DNA from: Immersiella caudata
Lineage: Eukaryota; Ascomycota; Sordariomycetes; Sordariales; Lasiosphaeriaceae
NCBI GenBank assembly: GCA_030512335.1
Contig: JAULSU010000007.1
Coordinates: 1,488,001 to 1,552,000 of the forward strand
Direction of reading: 5' to 3'
Length of the DNA stretch: 64,000 bases
In this document: positions 32,388-43,938 of the stretch, piece after piece
How positions within the stretch are numbered: the first letter of the stretch is position 1
Layout: every line of letters begins with the position of its first letter
Position numbers and translations under genes: made by a program
Notes under the pieces: generated by a model
Database searches by the model: none
Seen by the model: the letters and a program-made list of their open reading frames with translations, nothing else
Told to the model about the DNA's origin: nothing

Positions 32388-32933
32388 ATGCACCATCTTT
32401 TCCTGGTACCGCTTCTCTCTCTCCTAACGTCCACAACCCTCGCCGCCTCAATCCAAGGCGAACACGAACCGCCCCGCCTCGCCCCAAGGAACCGTGGCGG
32501 CGACAACCCGGGCATCACGATCGGCGCCAGCGTCGCATGCGGTGTCATCGCCATCGCCTTCGCCATATGGTGCTGCCGACAAAAGCCATGGGTGACACCC
32601 GACAAGCCCCAGGTCGAGAGATCACCAACGATGCCTCCGAGTTACGGCATGTGCCTTGAGGAGGCGAGGCCCCCAGAGTATGCGGCGAGTTCCACTTCGG
32701 GGCGGCCTTCGGGGCCCGGGCCGGACGGGAGGGCCTCCCCGCCTCCGTATGTGGCGCCGGCAGGGGGAGAGCGGGGAGGTGGGGCAGCGGGCGCGGGTGC
32801 GGGTGCGGGTGCGGCATCCGGGGGAGCGCCACAGGCGGGTATGGCGCCGGGAAACACGGCATCAGCGGATGGGGTCGCCGGTGGAACCGAAAGGCGGACG
32901 GGGACGGCAACCGCTCAGGCGGCGGTTGCATGA
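32388..32933 (+). CDS. Single-pass membrane protein with three PPxY motifs
   Basis: 181 residues, single exon, start at 32388 giving a signal peptide (MHHLFLVPLLSLLTSTTLAA). A short extracellular part of about 20 residues leads to one membrane helix (ITIGASVACGVIAIAFAIW, about residues 43-61) with CC just inside. The cytoplasmic tail has PPSY (83-86), PPEY (95-98) and PPPY (118-121), ligands for WW domains of Rsp5/Nedd4 ubiquitin ligases in known systems. The remainder is Gly/Ala-rich. The next gene shares the tail motif. An adaptor role is inferred. Confidence 0.75.
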   Translation: MHHLFLVPLLSLLTSTTLAASIQGEHEPPRLAPRNRGGDNPGITIGASVACGVIAIAFAIWCCRQKPWVTPDKPQVERSPTMPPSYGMCLEEARPPEYAASSTSGRPSGPGPDGRASPPPYVAPAGGERGGGAAGAGAGAGAASGGAPQAGMAPGNTASADGVAGGTERRTGTATAQAAVA

Positions 32934-33554
32934 AGATTCATTCGAATGGGCGAAGCGGACCACGAGGGAGGGGATTGGATACCCAAGATTTAGTATTGTA
33001 ACGGAACTTGCCTTTTTGTCTTTTTTCTTTTTTTTTTTTAAACAGCCTCTCGTCCGGAACGCCCGGATCAATCAATCAGGTGGATTGGTGTTTTTGCCTC
33101 AGAGTTCGGCCTCCGTCGCGAAAATCTGGTGATGAACCCTTCGCGTGACTTGAGGTTCCGCCAGTTCGGGAAGGAGATTACGCTGGGCTTGGCAGCCTCC
33201 GTGACTGCGAAGCTTTGGTGGGGGGAAGGAGTGTGTGTTTGTGGGCGGATTTTGCAGGTCTGTTGGCGTGTCTCCGTCTTCGTATCGGGGACCTTGAAGC
33301 TTGGGAAGGATCGACTTGGCGGGGTGTTGGTGGCCTCTGATTGGTAGCGGCCCTGAGAGCCTGCGGCGCAGCGGGTTCAACACAGGGGGATTCGTTCCAC
33401 GGGGGGTGCCGGGGGTTCATGCCAATTGTGGTGCGGCGATGTTCCGCACCGACTTCTCTTCCCATGTTGGATTTCACCCAAGACAACGCATCGCCGCAGA
33501 CAGACGACAGAAGCCAGAAGGAAGGTTCGCCCTTCACGGGCGCGACTTTGAACC
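32934..33554. other. Intergenic with T-rich tract
   Basis: It lies between the two PPxY membrane-protein genes. A T-rich stretch lies near 33015-33040. No coding feature is supported. Confidence 0.5.
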
Positions 33555-34674
33555 ATGCGATTGCGCGCCACTTGGTTGTCGGTTTGTCTCTGGGCCTCTG
33601 CCGGCTTGGCCCAAGAGGGGCCGGGGATCACAACGGAGACGGCAGTCCAGACATTCGCCGGATCGGGCGCCAAGAAGCCATCACCGAGTATCGCCACCGT
33701 CCAACAAACCGTCACCGCCGCGGCGGAAGCCTTCATCGGGTTTAAAGCGCTGCCACAGACGGTGCCACAGACAGCAGGACAGCCGAGGGAGTGTGAGTTT
33801 GCAGATGCGCCGAACTCGATGCGCTCCGAACATTGCTGACTTGTGTCGCCCAGATCTCCCCTTGTACTGCGCAGCGCCAGCGACGTACACCACCTCGGGC
33901 AACTACGCAGCATGTTGCGAGGGATCCTGCGTGATTCCCACTGATTGCACCTCGGAATACCACACAGACACTCCCACCAACCCCGCAAACCCGGCTCAAA
34001 TCACTTGCACATATACCGAATTCAGGCAGGCCGCCGGGCCGCTCGGCTTGTGCGCCTCGACCGGCATCTACCCGCACCCGACAGGCTTCCAAAATGATGT
34101 TACTTTCATGGTCGGATGCGACATGGACGCCGCATCCTCGGTAACTCTCGAGGAATTCCCATTTCCGAGAGTCCATGTGTATCGAGCGACGCAGTCTCCA
34201 GACGCCAGCAATGGCAAGCTGTCCAAGTCGGAGGTCATAGCGATGGGGGTTGTCATACCGACCACCCTCCTGACGGCTGTCATCGCCGCGTGGTATCACT
34301 ACAGCCTGCGGACCCGGCGAGAGGCCGCACGGCGGAAGACTATGCTTCCGGCGTACAACGACTGCATCCGGGAAGGAAGGCCGCCGGCGTATTCGCCGAG
34401 TCCCGACTCTGCACGGCCAGATGGGGAGGAGGGAGAAGCAGGGAGGAGGTCGAGGTCGCGGTCGCCACCACCAGACTATGCGGCATCCACGGGGGACTTG
34501 CCAGCAACCCGGGGTCATGCCCTGCCAAGGCTGCCGAGGGAGGAGAATATGAGCCGAGAGGAAACACTGGCATCTGGCCAGGAATCGTATGTCTTGCAGG
34601 AACTTGACCGATCTACGGTGGATGGTCTGAGGAGGGAGCAGGAGAACACAGAAGTGGATAGGGGGCGGACGTGA
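33555..34674 (+). CDS. Secreted-ectodomain single-pass membrane protein with PPxY tail
   Basis: 352 residues from exons 33555-33792 and 33854-34674 (61-bp phase-1 intron, GTGAGT donor). A signal peptide (MRLRATWLSVCLWASAGLAQ) precedes a Thr/Ala-rich stalk. A Cys-rich ectodomain follows with YCAAP, CCEGSC, CTSEY and GLCASTG. The membrane helix VIAMGVVIPTTLLTAVIAAW is near residues 207-226. The tail begins with TMLPAYNDCIREGRPPAY (PPAY at 256-259), then SPPPDY, and is Arg/Ser/Glu-rich. Splicing converts the 94-codon first frame into the full protein. Tail similarity to the preceding gene suggests a related signalling or trafficking role. Confidence 0.8.
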
Positions 34675-35405
34675 TGTCGACCGATGTATTCTGTATGCTG
34701 ATGAAAACTACCTATAGATCTCCAGGCTAGGGGAATTTGAATGAAATAGTGCTCAACATCTGAAAGCGGAACAGCAGCCTGAAAGGGGCCTAACACCAAA
34801 GGCCCTAGCATCACCATCCGGTTGCCTTGCTCTTTCCCCGCAAATCACCTTCACAACGCATCCCTCCTGCTCTGTTGGGCCAAAGGAACAGCTCCTACCT
34901 GTCGCAGGGTCTCTATGAGCGCAACATCCGAATTACACCGTGCGCTTTCCCCTGGAAGACTTGATTTCTCGCCAGTCGGGACCGAGGGGACTGCATCCAG
35001 TCGCGTATTTAATCCCAAATCCCCATTCTCCGGCTAAACTTTTCTTCATTCTTTTTCCTTCTCCCCATCCTCTCATCCTCTCATCCTCTCATCCTCTCAT
35101 CCTCTCATCCTCTCATCCTCTCATCCTCTCATCCTCTCATCCTCTCCCCCTGTTCACACAACCCAGCACCATCACCACTTGCCTCAGATCAAGTATGCAC
35201 GCCCTCCTCCCATGAGGGACCGTCTACCTGATCTGAGCGCCAACCGTGGGATCCTGCTGGAGACCTTGGGCTCGGCTTGTCAGATGAACCCCTTTTACGG
35301 TGCCTTGTCTCCGATGTCTTGCTCCTTTCCATGGGCATGATAGAGAGTACTGGGCACTGACATTCCAAGATCTTTCAATGTGCTGATTCTATCCGTGCTG
35401 ATGTC
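34675..35405. other. Intergenic with 8-bp tandem repeat
   Basis: Convergent region with no supported gene. It contains the CATCCTCT array listed separately. Confidence 0.5.
35066..35145 (+). repeat. (CATCCTCT)10 tandem repeat
   Basis: Ten perfect copies of an 8-bp pyrimidine-rich unit, preceded and followed by further C/T-rich sequence. Intergenic. Confidence 0.95.
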
Positions 35406-36347
35406 TCAACCCACAAGCGTGACGTCCCCTACCACAGCCCTATGATCACTGAAATACACGCCTTGCGCCACGTTGCCCCAGATCTCGTACCTCTGTAGCG
35501 TGAACTTCTTTTCCTTTTTCGGCCCAACCCAGATGAAGTCGATGAACGTCAACGTCCCAGATTGAAACCCCGTAAACGTCGCTCTGTTCGTCCCCTTCAC
35601 TTTTCCTTCGGCACTCGCCAAATCGAACAACTCCTCCATCACCCCGCCATCGGCCACCACTTTGTGCGCATCCTGTCCCTTTGCGCTATTGAAGTCCCCC
35701 GTCAACACCACTCCCACCGGGCCCCATTGCTTTTGCACAGCCTCAATCCTTCCCATGGCCACCTTGATACCCTCGGTTCTCGCCTGCGCGCTGGCATTGT
35801 CAAGATGGGTATTTGCATGGATGAAGCGTCTCCCTGTTGTCTTTGATTCAAACACACCGATTGTTACGACCCTTCTGCTGCCTGCGTTCCAGCCGAAAGA
35901 AGGGGTATCCGGCGTGGGGGAAAGCCATTTTGTTTCGGAGAAGAGAAGCGTGAGAAGGTCGTTGCGGTATAGAATAGGACTGTACTCTCCGCGGGTTTTG
36001 CCGTCGTCGCGACCGATGCCGATGTGCGACCAGGAAGAGCCGAGGTGGGATTTGATGTCGGAGAGTTGGGAGGAGAGGACTTCTTGCAGGCCGATGAGAG
36101 TGGTCCCGTTAGAGGGAGCAGTGGCCAGGATAGAGTCAAGTTGGTTGAGAAGGAGGAATTTGCGGCACGTTGACGGGTTGGAAGCGGTACAGGAGGAGGC
36201 AGTCCAGGGCTTTTCGCCAGTGCTGAGGGATGTGGCGGCGTAGCGGATGTTGAAGGTGACAAGGCGCAGAGAGAGGGGGGCAGGCGTGGTCTGTGATAGA
36301 GCACCCCCGAAGAGGGGAGCGATGAAGAGGAGGGTAGGGAGTTTCAT
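35406..36347 (-). CDS. Secreted endonuclease/exonuclease/phosphatase-family protein
   Basis: 313 residues, single exon. The ATG at 36347 is chosen over an upstream in-frame start because it gives a clean signal peptide (MKLPTLLFIAPLFGGALSQ). The fold's metal and catalytic motifs are visible: RLVTFNIRYA (Asn), LIGLQEVL (Glu), HANTHLDN (His), GDFNSAKG (Asp/Asn) and YFSDHRAVVG (Asp-His). EEP members include DNases, sphingomyelinases and phosphatases; the substrate cannot be assigned. The enzyme is likely extracellular. Confidence 0.88.
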   Translation of the reverse strand: MKLPTLLFIAPLFGGALSQTTPAPLSLRLVTFNIRYAATSLSTGEKPWTASSCTASNPSTCRKFLLLNQLDSILATAPSNGTTLIGLQEVLSSQLSDIKSHLGSSWSHIGIGRDDGKTRGEYSPILYRNDLLTLLFSETKWLSPTPDTPSFGWNAGSRRVVTIGVFESKTTGRRFIHANTHLDNASAQARTEGIKVAMGRIEAVQKQWGPVGVVLTGDFNSAKGQDAHKVVADGGVMEELFDLASAEGKVKGTNRATFTGFQSGTLTFIDFIWVGPKKEKKFTLQRYEIWGNVAQGVYFSDHRAVVGDVTLVG

Positions 36348-36881
36348 TGTGTTGCTTCGTGGAACCAACAAGACCCCTTTCGCTTCAATGTTGTCTTTGT
36401 TTTTGCTGCCAAGACTCGGGTCAGGAGGTTTAGCAAAAGAGACGCGCACGTCTTTTGGGGTCACTGAGATGGCCCTCAAGGCGAATATGGAGGCTGTTGA
36501 GGTTTTTAAAGTCTCATTTATGAATGTGAGGCTCCGCGTGGGGTTTGAAGAGCCCGGTAAATTGACAGGCTGAATTGCACCCCGCTAGGTCGGACTTGAG
36601 GTTACCTTGACGTCGCATTGAGGCACGGGTTGGGCTTTTCAGAAGTTTTTAGTGGGTTTTCTTCAGGGGAAGTTGATGCTGTGTGTTTATGCAATGGTAT
36701 TGCACATGTAAGGTATTGAAGGAGAGAGTAAATAAAACTTGGTAACTCGTCGGTGGGCTTCTCTCCGCACGCAAATGACATTCTCCTGCTCTCCTTCTCA
36801 TTGGTCTGCAACTCGGATTGCCAAGTCCGCCTCATCGATGACACCAGGATGATTAAGAACAAGACTTTGACTAGGGACTTG

Positions 36882-37262
36882 TCAGTAACGCGATCGATGG
36901 TAGTGGCATGCGGATGAGACTAGACGAGTATGTGTGAATGGCCCGGCCGCCTGGCCGAAGAGCTGCACCGAGACGACATACTCCTGAGCCGTGAACTGCG
37001 TCCCGATTCCCATCAAATCATCGTTCTGCGTCTTCCTTCTATGCTCCTCTTTCTGTGATTGTGTAAATCGTGGCGTTTGATCTCTTCTCAGCTCGGTTGC
37101 GTTTCGATCGGTCGATGAGCTGGTGCTCGCGGCAACACTCCAACTCGTTAGGCCGGGCTTCGTTCTAGTTGTCATGTAAGGAAGGCACCTGAGTTAGGAT
37201 CTGAGTTGCTTGCGGGGATGAAGAAAAGAGACAAGATGTAGAAACTCTTACAGGTCAGGCAT
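36882..37262 (-). CDS. Tentative two-exon small hypothetical protein
   Basis: An 11-nt first exon (37262-37252, MPDL) and exon 37188-36882 are joined by a 63-bp GT-AG intron, giving 105 residues in one frame. The body is polar and Arg/Gln/Thr-rich with a more ordered-looking C-terminus (GTQFTAQEYVVSVQLFGQ). No family recognised. The splice branch site is very close to the acceptor, so the model is weak; the unspliced 97-codon frame from 37175 is an alternative. Confidence 0.25.
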
Positions 37263-37980
37263 GGTGAAGGGCAGGGGAAGGGCAGGGGAAGGGGGGGTCC
37301 GACGCCGGATGGTGGCCCTGAAGTTTGACGGAGCACTCGTGGCGGGAAGAAAATCTGCACAAAACCGGGCTACAAGGCTACCTTGCATGTATTTAGTGAG
37401 GAATTGAATAGAACGTCTCAACGAGGACAAGACACGGCGGCAGACCAAGGAGAAAGCAAGTAGAGACCGTTCCTAGCAGCCTTTAAGTAACTCCCGACAC
37501 TCTCGAGGCTCCGGGCAGAATTGGGCACCTGAGTCCATGCTTTCATTCTGGACCTCGAGACCACGCAGCTTCTAGCTGCATAGTTCATCAGTTTTTGTCG
37601 GTGAAGACGTGGATTAACGTGACGCAAAGGGCATCAAGGGCATGGGTGTTTGGCGTTTCCCGTAGTCGCTTGCTCCTGGGAAAGGGCTGCGACAAAGGGG
37701 CTAAGGACCTTGGCTCCGCGGTCTGCTGGCGTTGCTTGGCGGGCAAAAGGGGAAAAGGCATTATCTCCATTCGGTGTGCGGCTCGCTTCGCTTGCTTACC
37801 TACTTGATATGATTTTGGTTTTTGGTTGGGAAGAGAAGGAGAGAATGACAAGGATCGATGATCAACCGAAAAAAAATGAAGAAAACGGGGGAAAACCGCC
37901 TCAGTGGATCCCTTCCGCCGGCCCAATCAAGGGCTCGGACTCCTTCAGAGGTGATTTCCGCTGGAATAGGAGAATGGCAG

Positions 37981-38001
37981 TGTGTGTGTGTGTGTGTGTG
38001 T
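37981..38001 (+). repeat. (TG)n microsatellite
   Basis: About 21 bp of alternating T and G in an intergenic region. Confidence 0.9.
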
Positions 38002-39122
38002 GAGAAATCCAACATTGGTGACGCTCGAAATTGGAAATGCACGGCCTTTTTTTTGGAAAACCCTGAGGGAGTGGCTGAGAGCTGGTAACACGCAGCATAC
38101 CCTGGGCAGTTGCCTGACCGGAAGGGTCGAGAGACGGGAATTCTCAGATCAAAATTCAAGTGAAACCTCAAAGTGACAGGAAAGCATTGGGCGAGAACGC
38201 AGGAAAGTCACTGTCACAGGTGACAAGGCCTTGAAAAGCCCCTTCAACTTTTACCCAATCCACGTGTGATGTGGCGGCCTTCCTCCACTGATTCGATTGG
38301 GACGGAAAGAGCCCCGCAGCAGTCATCGGATCTCCAGCGGCCCGATAGCCGAGGACTTGGACCCTGTTCTAGGGTTTCTGCTCAGGTTGGTCCCGCAGCA
38401 CGCGAGAGTTCAACCGAACAAAGTCGGGTCCGTGGCCATCTGATGTCACCGCCGTCGGGGCCCCTGGTTCTAATCAAGTCGCCGTGGCGTTCTGACAGCT
38501 TGACAACCTAGCCGGAATACTCCGCACCAAGATTGAGATCGCTAAAGTTTTGCGACGGAACCTGAAGGCCTTTGGGCTTGGCACAGTATGGTCTTTTGAT
38601 GCTGACGGCAGCTCCCGTCGCTCAGCTTCAGGGCCCCTGCGCTCCAACCCATCGCAAACTGCGAATCGTCACCTAGAAAACACTGGACCCAACTCTACTT
38701 TGTACAAAACTTGATACGAACAAAAAAATCCCGCCACCTCGAGGCACCATCCAAAGCTGAACTCCAGCACCCCGCCGCCAAAAAAGACGCTGCCTGATGG
38801 CAGACTCAGATGCCTGCAGCGTGGCGAACGGCCGACCTGCATCCCAACCCGGTTTAGTCGCACCGTCCAGCCAACCCCAGCAACCGGTGGCTGAAAATCC
38901 CCAACCCACCATTGGCCTCACCCTTATCGTCCGCAGCCGCGATGCCTTCCCATTGGCCGTGGCTTTGTCAGCGGTTGCATGGGGGGAGATGAAATGCACA
39001 GACCAAATCACAACCACCAAACAATCCATCATCGTCAACCCCGCGAGCGCTGTTTTTTTTTTTGGTTTTTCTCGTTTCCCCTCCCAATTGACAACTGACC
39101 ATTGTCAACAACAGCAATCACA

Positions 39123-40848
39123 ATGTCGTCCCCCTGGGATAAAGAAACCGAAACGCGCAGCGTAAGCGCCATCGCTGAAGACGGCAGCAACGCCTCTTTT
39201 ACCAGCCCCCCGCGCGCCTACTCCAACCTCCCCGAGGTTTTGCCCTATACGACGTACCCGGAGGTCGCGGCACCGCCAAAAGTGTCGGAGAAGTTGGACA
39301 CGGGCGTGCCGATTCCAATTGGGGTATTGCCGCCACCGTTTAGTGTTGTCGACACGGGGCCGCATCAGCTAGAGGGGGACGAGACGACGACGGTGGCGGG
39401 GACGACGGCGACGAGGAGGGTGATGTGGTGGAGGAGGAAGAGGAATCGGTGCTTGGTGATTGCGTTGGTAGCACTGGGGCTGGTGGTGGTGATTGGGGTT
39501 TCGGTAGGTGTCGGCGTTCCGTTGAGTCGGAGGAAGAGGTGAGTTTTACTTGCAATGGATGAGATTTGGTGGGTTTCGGGGAAGACTGACGCGGTGCAGC
39601 GGTGATGCGCAAGGGGCGACGGGTGGGGGTGGTTCAAGCGGCGGAGGCGGCGGTGATGGACAAGGCACGGGGGCTGGATCTCCCGGCTCAGGGCCGGGGG
39701 CGGGTCCGGATGAGCCACCGACGCCGTTAGATTTCGGGACACCGATCACCTTCCCCTCGGAGCCGGGGGCAAGTGTTTGCACCGGCACAGTATGTCCGCA
39801 GACATTGTCCGTTGCGGAGTTTGGCAGTCCTTCCAACATCTTCATGTTTGCGCGCGGCGCCGACAATGCGATTTGGGTCCGAGAGATTCGCAACAGCGCG
39901 TGGCGGACTTCTGAATGGAAGAGCCTCGGAGGAAAGTTTATCAGCCAGCCAGCTGCTTCATCGATGCGGGAGGGGAGAATCGATGTTCTTGGTGTGTGGG
40001 AGGACCAAAGCACACGCATCCTCACCTTTCAGAATGGGGTCTGGGAAACTGAATGGACGAGCCTGGGCGGCAACAGCTCTTCGCCACCCTCCTCATGCGG
40101 TCTGGTCAGGAATCAACTTAACGTGATTCACGTCGGACCAGATCGTGCGCTCTACCACAAGAACGCCACCGACGGGAACACCTGGGGACCCAGCCTTGCT
40201 GGGAGGTGGGATCAACTAGCCGGCTCGGTGTCCAGCTCCCTGGACGTTGGTTGCGCCGCTGTTTCTGACACGCTGCAACGGTTCGATATTGTTGCGTACG
40301 GTCCGGCCCCAGAAACCGCAATGTACTTTAAGAGATGGGACACCACGACTGGATGGCAGGACTGGTTAGGAGGAAAGGGGTCATACAAGGGAGACCCGAC
40401 CGTGCTATCAACGCCGGGGAGGGTAGATTACTTTGGCATCGGGACAGACAACGCGGTTTGGACGACTGGGTGGACCAGTTCCACGGGGTATTCCGAGCCC
40501 CTGAGTCTGGGCGGGTGGTTTCAGTCAGCGGTATCAGGCATCGCGATTGATGCAAAGTCGAGGTTGGATATCCTCGCTGTGGGGAACGACACCCGGCTGA
40601 AGCATAGGGGGCGGAGCCATGGGCTCTGGGGCACGGAATGGGAAGACCTGGGAGGGAGTTTCAACAGCGCGCCAAAGGTTGTTGTTCTGAATAGTACGTC
40701 GGTGGGCGTTTTCGGGGTAGGGCTTGATGGGACGATGATTCATAGCACCTTCACGCTTGGGACTGGATATTACTGGGGCGGCGAAGGGCAATGGTACTCG
40801 GATGGAGGGTCTTTGGCATCGGCGTGGCATCGGCACGGCCCGGCGTAA
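39123..40848 (+). CDS. Membrane-anchored beta-propeller lectin-like protein
   Basis: 554 residues from exons 39123-39538 and 39600-40848 (61-bp phase-2 intron). There is no signal peptide. About 105 polar N-terminal residues precede a basic stop (WWRRKRNR) and one helix (CLVIALVALGLVVVIGVSVG), implying type II topology. A Gly/Ser/Pro linker leads to an ectodomain of six related blades, each with an aromatic-rich strand and an LGG-like turn: WKSLGG, WTSLGG, WDQLAG, DWLGG, LSLGG and WEDLGG. RIDVLG, RVDYFGIG and RLDILAVG recur between blades. The pattern fits fucose-binding AAL/PLL-type lectins. Sugar specificity is not known. Confidence 0.85.
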
Positions 40849-41368
40849 TTGTTTCACGACTAGTATTTATTAATGACGAAGTTGACGACCGAAGATGATA
40901 GGGAATCTTAATGACTTGGTTAATATTGTGCTCTTCCTCTGGTGTAGGCTCAGGCTACCACTAGCATGAGTTTCGAATAACTGGCGGCTCCGTGTCATCC
41001 CAAGTCGATTGTAGACAGACAGTGACTTCATTACATTAGACAAAAGAAAGTTGTGAGATATTTCTGTCGTATCAGGTCTTCCGACAACCATACATGGTTC
41101 GTAAACGTTCATCGCTCGTCATCACTCATTGCCCATGATTCGTAACCCGATCCCGCGCCTCGCTAGTCCCGGAAATGCAATGCAACACAACAATGAAAGC
41201 CAAATGCAATGGTCAAAGATGAAAACCACCCAATCCAAGCATGCCTACGCCGATCAAAGCATCCAAAACCCAATGCACCCTTGACCGGCACTCCAAAACT
41301 AAACAATGAAAATCGGATCCTTCGTTCATGCGGATAGCCAAAAACAAAATCCCTCTCCGCCCGCTTCC
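40849..41368. other. Convergent intergenic region
   Basis: The 3' flanks of the lectin-like and CorA-like genes. No supported feature. Confidence 0.5.
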
Positions 41369-43938
41369 TCACTTCGATGGACCACCTCTCTCGACGTCCT
41401 CCACAAGAGTTTGAGCTCGGCTCATGCTCGCCACGAGACGTCGATGGATCGGCCTGATCTCTTTCAGTTCAATGTCGTCTGTAATTCCAAGCACCTCCTG
41501 CTGCTTTCCTGTGCTCTGAGCCGTGTCTCGCTGATTTGCTGTACTTCCATCCAAGCCTTGTGGCTTTGTCGGGGGTGGACAGGCGGCCGCCTTGTGCGTC
41601 TTCGCAGCTGGCTTCGCGACAAGTGCGTCTGCAACCCTGAAGTCGAGGGCGGCCCATGGGTCCCAGGTAACGTTTAAGCAGACCGCGACGTAAAGGAGAA
41701 TAACAATAGATAATGAAAGCATGAACGAGCGGGTCGTAGCCGGGAAAGGCAACACACCGTCTTGCATGTTGAACATGCTAGTCACTTGGGTGAACGAGGA
41801 TAAACACTACGCGTGACTGGTTAGCTAGCTGTTGGCTCGTTTCCAGGTTCAACTCACAAATCCAACGGCACTCAACCTCAAAACCTTGATCGCTAGGGAC
41901 TGTGTTTCATTGTCGAAATGATTTTGCACCTAGAGCATTGGTTGTACGTCAGCAGAGTCATGCAAAGGACAAGACGCAGCCCCCAAAACATACCTCGTAT
42001 CGATTTGTTTCCCTGAGCTCCTTCCTGAGGTTTTCCAAGCTGTGGAGATTGATGCGAAGCTCAGAGTAGGAGTTTGCGATCTGCTGGCGGAGATTTATTC
42101 TTTCCATATTGCCGTCCGAGACAAAGTACCCCAAGCGATATCGCTCGAACTCTTCCCAAACCTTAGTTGTCTCTGAGAGGGGTTCAATCAATTCATCGAG
42201 GAGGCGTCCCATTTCCTCAGTCCAAGCATTGAGCTCTCGGACGTCCTCCGCTGTTATGGGCTTTGCCATCCGCCTGGCAGACGTAAGTATCATCCTTGAG
42301 ACCAATATGGTGAAAGAAAATGACATACCTCTGCTTGACGGCATCTTTCAAGAGTCTTGTGATTGGTTCCCACTCTCGGGAGGCCTCCATAATATACTCA
42401 GCCCAAATATATAGAAAGTAGTGCCTACTCTCCCAAATAGGCCGGTCGACTATGCAGCTTAGCCTCGAAAACGGGTCCCATATGTTCAGCTTCTTGCTGC
42501 GCTTCCAAACGTTGTGATGAGCGGTAGCTGAATACTTCGACTTCGGCAGGTAATAGTTGTCTGAAGATCCGTACACGTCGTAAACGCGGTCATCGAAGCC
42601 GTAGAGCATCATGGACAACTGCGTTTCATAGAAGCAGGGGAGCCGCGGCGCATCCCCGTCGTCCGAGGATTGAGTCCCCAGACAAGTCGCTGTCCAGGAC
42701 CGCCTGAGGCTTTGTGTCCGTGGGCTCGTTTGGCTGACAGGTTCAGGTCGCCTGTTCATCCAGGATTGAAGGGGTGGAATCCAAGATCTGCGGGAAGGGG
42801 GATTTGCTTGTGCGCCCCTGGGTTTCACTCGAATGTCTTTTCGAAGCTGCTTGTGCCATCGAAAGGCAATGAATGAAACTTTCAAGCGAAAAAAATAGGA
42901 TGCAAACCCTGTTGTCTGGTTTGAATCATGTTAGAGCGGGTTTGGGCCATGGAGAGACGGGGGGTTACCTTGAGGGCAACATCGACCGCAGGGGTGAAGT
43001 GCATATGATCGTTGAAGAACCTAGCCACGGCGGCCCTTTTTCGCGAAGTCGTACATTCGGCGAGGGCCTTCATTCCAGGTTCGCCCATGTCAGGTAGATA
43101 GCTGTATTGTGATATGGTTAGACGCTAGGCTGTAGAGGTCCGTCGATGGGCTTCAACATACACGAGGACGCGCTCGGCTTGGACAGTGGCAATGCTAGAC
43201 ATGCCCCCTTCAGCTTTTATACAGGTTTGAGGCATTGTAATCTTCTATAGTTCATTGTTAGCGAAAGGAAAAAGATGGTGGGAAGGACCAGGCTCTTGCC
43301 TTGGAAGCCAGCTCTAGCTTGAGGTCCTGCGGTGTTAGACCACCTCGTTGCGGCCTGGCAATACCACTCAGGCTCCCAATTCCATCCGTGCCTGCTTTCT
43401 TACTACTCCGGACATCGACGATGGCAATATACCCTGGCTTCTTCTTCGAATCCTGGGGTAGCTTAGCGGCGTGCTCGCAAAACTCGCAGACGATGTTGTC
43501 ATCGAGCCGCTGCTTCCCCACGTCCTTTCCGGCGACGGTCGACTGCATGAACAGCCTCACAGGATGTCGCGGTTCCTCATACTCCTGAAGTTCTGTCTGG
43601 GCTTCCCCTTGGGCATCCTCTTCTGAAAGGGCCGCTGTGACTTCACCGCTACCAGCGCCATCGACCTGGGGAAAACGAGCGTCGCCACCCTCCACCGCAA
43701 CCTTACCGGCGTCTCCATCATCAGCGCCGTCTTCATCAGCTTCGGAGTCATCATCGCTGCACTCCTCGTCGCTGCTTTCTTCGTCGCTGTCTTCGTTGTC
43801 GCTGTCCTCCGGGATGACGCGAGCTTTCTGAACAAGTTCAAGATACGGCTGACCGTGGGTCTCGGTGGCTCCAAGCACCCTGGGGTAGGCAAAGATCTTT
43901 GGCCACTCAAAGTCCGGCGTCGTGGATTGGTGAGACAT
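41369..43938 (-). CDS. CorA-like membrane protein with acidic N-terminus
   Basis: Seven exons, 43938-43300, 43244-43162, 43101-42969, 42915-42329, 42273-41994, 41929-41858 and 41806-41369, sum to 743 residues with every phase consistent. Residues ~43-80 are almost all Asp/Glu/Ser. The middle resembles fungal CorA-like soluble domains (YLPDMGEPGMKALAEC, FYETQLSMMLYGFDDRVYDVY). A helical stalk leads to VQNHFDNETQSLAIKVLRL and two hydrophobic segments around SMFNMQDG, the position of GMN in true CorA channels. Mg2+ transport is therefore doubtful. Intron 1 is GC-AG (GCAAGA). If that junction is wrong, exon 1 is a separate 226-residue gene and the rest starts at 43232. Confidence 0.75.

Larger units (their letters stand above)
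36348..39122. other. 2.8-kb gene-poor region
   Basis: It contains one tentative small gene (36882-37262), a (TG)n run near 37981-38001 and a T11 tract just before the lectin-like gene. No other coding region is supported. Confidence 0.4.

Noticed and set aside
37981..38001. TG run as a possible Z-DNA regulatory element
   Set aside because: Too short and without nearby genes to support more than a simple microsatellite.
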